Origin: Unio delphinus
Taxonomy: Eukaryota; Mollusca; Bivalvia; Unionida; Unionidae
DNA: 64,000 bases
Assembly (NCBI GenBank): GCA_029339505.1
Contig: JAQISU010000179.1
Span: 15,004,001 to 15,068,000, forward strand
Direction: 5' to 3'
In this document: in pieces, positions 54,421-64,000 of the stretch
Position numbering within the stretch: the stretch's first letter is position 1
How the letters are laid out: each line of letters begins with the position of its first letter
Notes under the pieces: model-generated
The model's input: only the letters and a program-made list of their open reading frames with translations
Told to the model about the DNA's origin: nothing
The model's database searches: none
Made by a program: the position numbers and the translations under genes

Positions 54421-55101
54421 TAAGTCAAACATACAGTACCCTTTATGAAAAAATGGTGAGCCTCCTGTGTTATCACTGAGAAATTACTCCTAAACTGGCT
54501 TACCATATGTGCTAAGATTTACACAAATGTAATAATGAATCTATATCGATTAAGATCAAAGAACGTAGCCCAGACATCGCATTTAATTTGGTATAATGGT
54601 GCTACTGAAGTCAGTATCTTTACACACAACTCCACCTTCCCATCTTGTATAACACATGAAACAGATGCAACAATTTTCCAGTTAAATGACTTGTCACAAT
54701 TCTGCAAGATTTTATATCACATGATGACATTCTGTGGATAGCTACCATTATGTTATACTTGATTTTCCTGTATCTTTCTTATTACCCTGTTTAAATGAAC
54801 AAAATGAGACAACCATTTCTTTTTAAAATCAAACTACTTGAAGGAAGAGGTAAACAATATAGAACCAAATCCAACATTAATATGTAACATGGAACTCCAA
54901 AATTTCAGTCCTTAAATGTCTATACTAAATCCAACATATATTTTGTTACCACTTTTTCAGTTTTTTTTACATTTAAGTATTTATCAAGATAATGTAAATA
55001 GCTGACCCATTACATAATACATGTAACATAGATAATACCTATGTATATATAAAAAATAAAGAGCCATTCCATTATTATTATTACAGTTTCCATATCTATA
55101 C
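54421..55101. other. intron sequence, no supported exon
   Basis: ORFs at 54519-54741 on both strands lack family motifs and good splice signals. Confidence 0.55.
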
Positions 55102-55257
55102 CTTGAACTGAAGCTGTGTTGCAGCCTTGCCTGTATTCATTCTGTAAAGTGCATGACCATAATCATCTGTTGTAATTACTTCAGCTCTAGCTAAATTGAT
55201 CTCCAAATTCAGTCTGATCTTGTCTGCTGGATCACCAGCGAGATGGAAAACATCAAT
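55102..55257 (-). CDS. host exon: A2M/complement/CD109-like protein, MG5 domain
   Basis: A 156-bp phase-0 exon on the minus strand. The acceptor TTCTATTCTATACAG precedes 55257 and the donor AAG|GTATAG follows 55102 (a weaker donor). It encodes 52 residues starting IDVFHLAGDPADKIRLNLEI, which fits the V...DGxPa...v.l strand pair of MG5, and ending TGKAATQLQFK. Confidence 0.78.
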
Positions 55258-55377
55258 CTGTATAGAATAGAAGGAAATCATAAGCTAGTCAGAATGATTC
55301 ACCAAAAAGATGCTTCCATTAACTAACCTCCAAAAGCATGCAGAAAAGGAGGTCAAAGTGGATATGTTATAACTCAC

Positions 55378-55410
55378 CTGGTTTACATAACCCAACAAAT
55401 GGCCATTTTG
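55378..55410 (-). CDS. candidate host micro-exon (33 bp)
   Basis: CAG-type phase-0 exon between the acceptor ATTCTTCTTAG (before 55410) and the strong donor CAG|GTGAGT. It encodes QNGHLLGYVNQ. Placed before the next exon, it fills the position of the family's PGxPYxGxV strand. Short, so only moderately sure. Confidence 0.5.
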
Positions 55411-57960
55411 CTAAGAAGAATAATACTGCATCACAAGAACACAACTTATGTAAATGATTTCCCAGACTTTATGTCATATCAAGTTTAATTTATTTATTTC
55501 AACACTCTCATAAAATTCTTCCAAAGATAAAAATATAATTGATGAGCATGGTCTCTTGAATGCACATAATCAAACTCAGACAAGATCTGTACAGTTATGT
55601 TTACAGACAACGCTCTAACCTGTGGTAATGAAAGTTAAAATTATAATCTGCAGATTGTTTTTATTTGTTTCTTTGAAATCAACAACAACATTAACTTATG
55701 GAAATTAATATTGGAAGTGTTTCTGGAGAAAAGTATATTGGTTTTGTTTTGCTTTATTAAAACCAAACAGTACAAAATATAAATTTTCAATAATTTGCAA
55801 AAAATGACATTGAATATATGAAATGCCATAACATAATTTATAATACATGTAATATGATCTAATGTCAAACATTAGGCACTTTAATACTGTAAAAACTGAC
55901 AAACTGTTCTACGAAATGTATAAAATATTTTTCTAAATATGTAAGGATTTTAAACAGGCTAAATGTTTAGAACTAATTATTTACAAATAAAGTTATAAAC
56001 TTGGATATTTACATTTGCAAAATATGGTTTCTTATGGGAGCAATATCAATATCAGAAATATCACAATTACTTGCAAACAATTATCTATAACTCTCTAAAG
56101 AAAGGATGAACCTTAATTATGGTATCATACATGGTTTACAATTACTTGCAATTGTGCAATTTCTCAATCAACTATGAATGTAATCATATGTTTTTGTAAT
56201 TACAATCTCTTCATCCACTCAGAATGTACATTATAATAGTGTCCAGAGACTGTAGATGTTAGTTAGGTTTTACAAACTCACCTTACAAGGCAATTATTTA
56301 AGGCCTAAAAGGAAAAAATAGTGTTGTTTCTGGTTCCCTGAAAGACAACATTTGCTTGCCAACCCTCTATTTTTTCCTACCACTAGAAAAACAGACTTAA
56401 AAAATTAAATCCTGAATTTTTTTAAATTTTGTGACCAATATTGATTTGATTTCATTCATAAGTAACATTATTAGATGCCATGCTGATTAAGATGCTTACT
56501 ATTTCTTCCATTATATTTCAGCGCATACTGGAAACAGACTAAATAGAAAGATTTAATAATGGATACCTTTGTCTGATTGTGAAGTGTCAAATTTTAAATA
56601 AGCATTGAACCTTAAAGTTGAATGAATTGAGCATTAAGAATTAATATCACATTTAAACCAAATAAGTTTCTGCGAAGAGTCTTTACGACCTTTCTTCCTC
56701 ACCTTTCCCCATGTCAGTGTTAAATTTCAAAGGGCCAGCATTCCAACTCTATGAAATTAACCAGGGTATCTTAATGTTGTCTTGAGAAAGTAAACAGCTG
56801 AATTACCAACACCAACTACTTGATAGAAACCCAGGTCAAATAGTCATTCTTCTAAAGGACGTGTTATATAATGTAGTTCAGTGACTCTAGACTGACGAAT
56901 GTTTATGTTGGGAACAATTTAAGGAACAGCTGCTTACACTTGGTCAGAGTAAAATCAAGGCATACACCTTGGAAGTAATGTGAATTTAAAGTGACAACCT
57001 TGGTCAAAATTCTTTAGTCTAAATTTTCCTGAGAGAGAGAATAAACTTCGGTTCCAGGGAAGCCTTAAACGAAAATAGTGCTTTCCTCGTTAAAAAAGAA
57101 AAGGGATCAGGTGTCCTTCTTGTGAGAAAAGACAGGGTTTAGTGCTAGGACACACAATTTCTAAAGAGAAAAGCATTAAGGTACGCAATTTTAATTTCAC
57201 ATAATATTCCAGTTTTTTAATTGTTTGTTTACTGCAAATGTGTTTGATATGACTAGGTTCAATATTATGTATGATTTATTTAATTGCATGGAAATGTGTT
57301 GTTGCTATAGTTGTTATGCAATTAATCTTATTCAATTTCATGGAAATGTGCTGATGCTAGAGGTGTTATGCAATTTATCTTTTTAATTTTACGGTTATTA
57401 GTCGATTGGTAGAACTGATTGCATGCAATCCCAATTTGCATATGTGTAGGATTTCATAGGGTTATATGAAATAATTTCCTTTGTTAGGATGATACTGATT
57501 ATCATGAGTTGACGATAATTACATACTTATATCTGATTTTGTAATGTTTGAGTTAGAATGTGTGAATTTACCAAGGGGATGGGGCTATTCACAGGGAAAT
57601 GAAAACGTGTCAACAAGTTTGTTTAAACAGTACATTATTTAGTTATAGAAGTCATCGTGAAAAGTACATGAAAGAGAACAAGAGATTTGTGGCTGATATA
57701 ATTAAAGAAAGGCTTAATATTGTATTCATTGACACATGCTTTTGAGTATTTAAAAAAAGTATTTCAAAAAATGATTCTTATAATAAAATATTGTAACAAT
57801 ATCAGCTTAAGTGGTATACATTTAAAATACGTCCCAGAGATAGCAAGTTATGAATTCTCTCAAAATACAAATACATGTAGCAGTAAAAGATTTTAAGAAT
57901 CGATCATACTTCATTGCTTTTATTTTAGTCCGAGCAAGAGGCCAACTTAATGGGACAAAA
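55411..57960. other. no gene seen
   Basis: 2.5 kb of AT-rich sequence. Upstream exons of the host gene must lie here or beyond, but none could be supported. Confidence 0.5.
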
Positions 57961-57966
57961 TAAAGC

Positions 57967-58235
57967 CTGTTCAACTAATTGTTGAATAAAGTCCAGGTTG
58001 TAATTGGCCTCGATCTTGCCGACATAAATGATTAGGTTGGAATATTAAAATTGGTGGCAAGATCAACTAATTGTTAAACAAAGTGTGAGTCAGAACTGGC
58101 AGCTGGTAGACATGAACGATTAGATGGGAAAATTATAGTCTGGTGGCAAGATCAAGTAACTGTTGAACAAAGTATTGGTCTGAACTGGCAGTTTTGTCAA
58201 CATAAATTATAAGAAAACAAAGGATTTATTCAAGC
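57967..58235. repeat. 91-bp tandem repeat, three copies
   Basis: TCAACTAATTGTTGAATAAAGT and variants recur at about 57970, 58060 and 58151, each followed by GGTGGCAAGATC-like or CGATCTTGCC-like sequence. Then come short GTCGACATAA motifs to 58390. Possibly part of a DNA-transposon end. Confidence 0.65.
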
Positions 58236-58399
58236 TGGGACCAACGGCTTCTGTCGACATGTATGTTTATATTTTATCTCTACGTCGACATAAGCATGGC
58301 AAATTGGTAGTAATAGTAGACCTAGAGACTGGGACTTTGCTTTTTTGTCGACATAGGTGGCTTGTCGAGATAAGTTATGTCGATATAAAAGGGTAGGAA

Positions 58400-59744
58400 T
58401 ATATCTATGTTCACTTTAATCTGAATCCAGTGTGACACAGCCTGTTAATCAAATTACATTCCCAAAACAAATATGGCATTGTTTTCTGGAACTATTTCAA
58501 ACGATACATTTATTAGTATCATTTGCTTTTATACAAAATGAATTCATTGGTAAAATTATTTGAGTAATACAAAACTGAAACCATTGTAACATTATTGTCA
58601 TGGTAAAACTTTAGTATATATGTTAGGCCACACATCCATATTCAAAATGGAAGTTTCATTTAATTTCCTTACTCTAGTTGGTTTAAATTTTGTTTCTGAA
58701 AGTGGTTTATATAATAGTCTTTATACACTGAATTAAATCTTTTCAAGTAAGGAAATTCATGTTGAGATGATATTTAGCTTCAAAACTATCAAACTCAATT
58801 AACAGTTCCCTGATCTGTAAGCATATCACCAATATAGATTGCATTATGTTCAAACAATTACCTTTAGAAAACTGGTACCTTGTTTACCATTATAAATGAG
58901 TTCATCTATAAATTTGTTTACCTAAGATCTCCGGTCTAGGTTATATTTTTCTCTATTATCAGGTACCATGCCAAATTGCAACTTTTGTCTTTTGAAAAAT
59001 ATATTTTCATCTCCTAATTGGAATTTATTTAACTTCACATATTTCATACTGAAACAAATCTTTTTTAAACTTGATAGATGAACTCTACAAATTCATTTTA
59101 TTATCAAAGTTAATATGAATTTATCAATGTCTATCATTGTTAAACCACCTTTAGAAAATATATGCACAACCTCTCTTTTAACACTGTTGAGTTTTGACTG
59201 TCATATATAGGTGAAAATTCCCACTTAAAATGTTTTGGTGGATTTGGTAATAAGATTTAATTGTTAAACTTTAAAATAATTAAAGTTATATGACATGTTC
59301 TTAACCAATCAGTGTTAAGAAACATGTTTACCATTGGTTTAAACAATTTTTAATCATTTCAATTTCATTTTCAAAACATCATCTTTACTATTTTATCCAA
59401 AACCATTGTCCTTGTTTTGGCAATGTTAAGCTTCAACCATGAAATCCTTGCAAACAAAATTAATAGTTAAACAGAAGATTCCAGAGATTCAAGAGCTATC
59501 AAGGATTAAAGTAGTATCATCTGCAAACTGTGACAGTAAGTATTATGTTTTCATTAGCTTGATACCTTTTATATTATTATTCTTTAATAGCACATACAAT
59601 ATTTCTGCACATAATGTAGAGAGATATGGGGATAATATATCAGCTTGTTCTATAACCCCTGGACATTTTAAACAACTCTTGAAAGAAAGCCATTTTGTAA
59701 AATTGCTGAAGAGTTATTACAATAAAAGTTTAAGGCCCAGTGCC
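58400..59744. other. AT-rich sequence, no intact gene
   Basis: Probably includes decayed downstream parts of the LINE fragment at 59745-59990; no motif can be pinned down. Confidence 0.45.
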
Positions 59745-59990
59745 TTATATGTGGTTCAAGATGAAGAAAGATATACCATTATGAATATATTTCCATGAAA
59801 AAGAATCAAATGCTTTTTCAATAATTAATAACAGTATACCCGGAATTTGTAATTCTTTTGTAATGTGCATAATGTCATATATGGTCCTTGCATTTTCACC
59901 AATATATTTTCCTTTTGCAAAACCAATTTGAATGTCTGATATTATTTTATTCAATACTGCCCTCATTCTTTTGGCAATACATCCTGATGC
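59745..59990 (-). pseudogene. LINE reverse transcriptase fragment (L1/Tx1-like)
   Basis: The minus-strand ORF reads ASGCIAKRMRAVLNKIIS, IQIGFAKGKYIGENARTIYD, then EKAFDSFSWKYI. This is the RT motif 2-3 region (Q.GF..gR.I.eN and D.eKAFDs). The first Asp of motif A is replaced (LLIIEKAFDS), so it is inactive. Confidence 0.75.
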
Positions 59991-62084
59991 TAATTTAAGC
60001 AGAAAATAGTTTGGTTTATCCTCCTGAATATGCAGGTTATAATGCCTGGTCTCAAAACAGTTGAGAATGATCCAGTTGTATGCTTCATTAATTGTTCTAA
60101 GTACAAATTCCCAATGTCAATCTAAAAAGACTTTAAAAATATTCAGATAATCTTAAAGATTGCTCTCTGTCTAGCCTAGGAATTGTATAGTATTTTAGAA
60201 GGACCTGAAAGTCTACATCTTCTACATGTCTTTATTCAATTTACAGATAGATTATTATAATACTCTTCTACTTTCCTTTGAATAACAAATTGACTAAACT
60301 CTTCTACCCATTTACCATGGATCTATATCTACTCTTTCAAAGCATTTCTTTTCTAATACTTTCAAACTATTTTTTATTTTTTAGAGTTAAAAGTTTCTAA
60401 ATTATAAGGTCCCATGGAACCATTTTTGTACAAGTTGTTTTCCTGTTTTAATTTACTACTCTTTTTATCTCAAGCATACAAAATTATTTTTCCACTAATG
60501 TTTGACAATAATGCATATGAAAATAATGAGTCTGATATAGTACATCTTAGATCTGAATTTGACACATCAGCAATATTTCCTTCATTATCAGCTAAAGCAT
60601 ATTGTAATGTTATTCTCTTCATGTACATATTGATTTCATCAATATATTTCCAATAAATAATACACTGTTACTAAATGTCCATAAACCTATAAACTTATAC
60701 AATTATTTTAATTCAAATGTAAATTTCTATATTTTTTCTTCAGTTATCAATTATAGATTATTCATTGTATTCCATAAGGTGCATTATTACACTAATTGTT
60801 ATAAATTGTTCTATTGAAATGCATGCATCATATATTTTGAAGTTGTTTCTATTTTTAAAAAAATCTGGTATTTTTCTTACAACTGCGCAACCCCCCCCCC
60901 CCCCCCCCCCAGGTCTGTCCTTCTCAATAGTCCCATGTGGTTACTCACCTTACTTTATTATATAGGTTTATTTAGTAAGAGTAAAAATCTGACCAGAAAT
61001 AATAAATAAAGTGCTGACAAACTCAACCAATCAGACAGAAGAGCACCTTAATTTTTCTTTTCTTATTGTTCTATTGTTATCTGGTTGACATAAGTCTGTA
61101 GAGTTTACTCAGAATCAGATAAGATACAGTCTCTAGGCTAGTAACAATTTCAGCCAATCTGATGCAAGATCACCTCATTATTCTGTATTGTGTACTTTCA
61201 TTACAGAACTCATCCAAGATCTTGATCATATTAGTTCATTCACCAATCAAATAAAAAATATGGCTTTAAGGGTGGCAATAAAATCAACAGATGAAAGCTC
61301 ATTTCATAAGTATGCTTGGACATTGTTCATTACTGAACTCAGTCAAGACCCTTATGATGCACACACATATTCCAATTATGATCAAAATCACACAAGCAAA
61401 AATGCCTCCAGAATGGTAATAAGCTCAGCCAATCAAATGCAAGATCCCTCATAAAACTATATAGATCTTGTGCATGTTCACACTCCTCTGAGATATTTAC
61501 AACAAAAACCTGTATTTCAAATGTTATCAGCAATTGGATAAACAACCTGGCTTCCAGAATGGAAACATGCAAATGTTGAAGAATGAATAGATGACAAACA
61601 CATATCCATAAGTTTTATTTGGCTTCACCACCAATAAATCAAATGATATCTTCATACACAAACAAGAAATTTAATTTTTTCTTAAACTGTTAAATGCTCA
61701 TGACAGATGGATGGCATTCTATATATTGTAACTGCTTTGTCATGCAATTTGCAACAGTTATGCACAATGAAATAGTAAATGTAGAAGAGTGTGTTATTCA
61801 ATAACAGTAAAGTTCTACTAAATTTTGACTAATAAAAAACGAAAGAGACAAAAATGACAACTAAGATTGTGTCTTCTGACATGAAAAGAACCAAAACCAA
61901 AATGTTAAATTCAACACAACCTTCAATTTCTGCCACACATCGTTTGAACTAGTCCAAACAATGCTCACACTGGAACAAAGGTCAGTCCATTTTTTTTCTG
62001 TCTCTATCGCCCTCCTCCTAGTAGAAAAAACATGCTGACTGAATCTCTCCTTTTGGAGCAGTTTCCAAATCTTCTGTAGTATGG
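59991..62084. other. no supported gene; poly-C tract
   Basis: A 19-bp C run at 60892-60910. Between 61140 and 61450 an imperfect repeat of about 160 bp (CAGCCAATCxxATGCAAGATC) occurs about three times. Confidence 0.55.
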
Positions 62085-64000
62085 AAATTCGATAGGTGGT
62101 AACCTAATTATTCTTGGAGATTTCAATTTTCACTTTGACTGTCCTGGAAAACCATACACGTCAAAATCTTAAACAGTCAGTTAACCAACCCACCCATAAA
62201 CTTGGTCACATTTTAGACTGGTTTCTTTATAGACCTGATGATAATATTCTGCAATCCACCCTTGTATCCCACGAACTTGCATTGGATCACCTCTGCATTG
62301 TACGCCATCTCAACGAATCAGTCCCTAACCCTCCACCTCTATTTGCTACTAAGAGAAACCTCCATATGATAAATAGAACCAAATTCATGCATGACATCCA
62401 AGAAAACCTAATAACTTTCTTACATCCAACAGCGGAACAACTTGATAACTGCCTGCGTTCATTGCTTGAAAAACATGCCCCAGCCACCAAATGCAGAGTA
62501 TCAATAAAAAAGTGTTCTCTATGGTATAGCAGTGTTAGGCACCAGCTTCGCACTGCTAAAAGACATCGCCGAAAAGCAGAGAGGTTTTGGCTTTCCACCA
62601 GACTCACTATTCATAAACAAATCTATGAAGCAACTAAGAAAACCGTCACAAACATAGTCCATTTAGCCAAATCATCGCACTACAGTACTAAGATCATGGA
62701 GAGTTCGAGCTGCAAAGAGCTCTTTGAGATAACTAGCAAACTAATATCAAGGAACAAATGTTCACCACTTCCAACAACCTTCTATCCACTAGACCTTTCC
62801 GGACCAATATGCAAATTTCTTTCGTGACTAAGTACAAACCATTAGAGATTAGCTTGACAGCACAATTTCAAATGACTCGTCACCATACAGCTATGATGCA
62901 GAATTTCAGCGACAACCATTAGGAGCATTTGAACCTATTTCTATTGATTTAGTACGGACAATCATGATGAAACGTGAACCAAAGTCTTGTGATCTTGATC
63001 CAATTCCGACATCACTGCTGCATGAGAAGTTAGACCTAATATTGCCTTCACTAACTGATGTTATTAATATCTCTCTCATCGGTGGAATTCCCATCATTTT
63101 TCCAAAACTGCCATCGTAAAGCCAGCACTTGAAAATTTAAAGAACTACTGCCCAGTTTGTAATCTCCCATTCATATAAAAAATCTTAGAAAAGGTTGTTC
63201 TAACCCAACTTGTATCTCATTTAAATTCAAACAGTCTTTTTACCAATGTACAGTCTGCATATCGCCCTTCCCACAGTACAGAAACTACTCTTCTGAAAGT
63301 AGTTAATGACATTCTCTCTGCTTTGGATAGTGGAAAGATTACAGTCCTCACTCTCCTGGATTTATCTGCAGCATTTGACACAATAAACCATGATATATTA
63401 CTTCACCGTCTCCAGCATGTATTTGGCATTCAGAATATAGCCTTACAGTGCTTCAAGTCCTAATTAGTCAACAGGACACAAATTATATCTGCAAATGGAA
63501 TACACTCCAGCCCAGTTGACGTATGTTGTGGTGTTCCACAGGGATCTGTTCTTGGACCTGTTCTCTTCATTCTGTACACTCAGCCAGTCTCAAGAGTCAT
63601 AGATCATCACTCAGTGTTGCACCAATTGCATGCTGATGACACCCAAATACACAAGTCTAGCCACCAAACTGAAGTTGCTGCTACCATCCATGGAGTAGAG
63701 AGGTGTTATTTCTGATGTAAAATCATGGATGACATATAACAAGCTGCACATGAATGATGATAAAACTGAGGCTATTCTGATCACAACACAAAGACTTTCT
63801 CATTCACATCCTTTACCTCAGACAATAAATATCAGCAACACCAACATTAAATTCTCACAGTCAGTATGAAATCTAGGCTTTACTCTAGACAGTACTCTCA
63901 CATTGCACCAACATGTCATGAACATATGCAAGGCTGCATATCTTGAACTGACACGCATCAGTTCCATTTGTAAATATCTTTCAGTTGATGCCACTAAAAC
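62085..64000 (+). mobile_element. CR1/L2-like LINE, copy B, running off the window
   Basis: The plus-strand ORF 62114-62827 holds the endonuclease C-terminus (GHILDWFLYRPDDN, HELALDHLCI) and linker. RT follows in decayed frames: LSAAFDTINHDILLHRL, GVPQGSVLGPVLFILYT, and HADDTQ in place of YADD. Homologous to 34262-37130. Truncated by the window end, so the 3' end is unseen. Confidence 0.85.

Noticed and set aside
54519..54741. 62-68-codon overlapping ORFs near the host exons
   Set aside because: No family motif and no convincing splice sites; probably chance open frames.

Overview
The window looks like an AT-rich invertebrate nuclear genome, probably a marine lophotrochozoan such as a mollusc. 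The organism is an inference from the transposon mix and the host gene, not a species call. There are no operons, rRNA genes or true tRNA genes; the tRNA-like stretches are SINE heads.

Host gene: seven short exons on the minus strand (55410-55378, 55257-55102, 50385-50302, 43005-42940, 29610-29419, 24990-24838, 6439-6365) join in phase 0. They spell the MG5/MG6 part of an alpha-2-macroglobulin/complement/CD109-like thioester protein. The gene runs off at least one side of the window. Its introns hold almost everything else: minisatellites (about 42, 50 and 57-60 bp units), microsatellites, two tRNA-derived SINE families, several dead LINEs, and pogo-like, hAT-like and piggyBac-like DNA elements, some nested with clear target-site duplications.

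Centrepiece: positions 8572-24235 are a 15.66 kb Polinton (Maverick/adintovirus-like element) inside the intron between exons 24990-24838 and 6439-6365. It is flanked by CTTCA duplications and bounded by nearly identical 294-295 bp terminal inverted repeats. It carries an A32-like packaging ATPase, a zinc-ribbon ORF and PLA2-like ORF in two frames, a DDE integrase, a 1296-residue PolB-SF1 helicase-HNH fusion, a free HNH homing-type endonuclease, and a plus-strand morphogenesis cluster. That cluster has an unknown protein, a pVI/pX-like protein, the major capsid protein, a basic repeat protein, an adenain-like protease, two repeat-rich proteins, a membrane protein and a minor capsid protein. 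Replication and integration genes lie to the left and virion genes to the right, separated by a repeat region with covarying hairpins.

The element looks young (near-identical inverted repeats, intact duplications) but is not clean. The capsid gene has one in-frame TAG, and several ORFs change frame, two of them at A-rich runs; the zinc-ribbon/PLA2 junction sits on a classical -1 slippery heptamer. Recurrent TTGAAAA motifs precede the virion genes. The most novel items are the PolB-helicase-HNH fusion, the covarying hairpin array, the possible programmed frameshift, and the nested inverted repeats with iterons.
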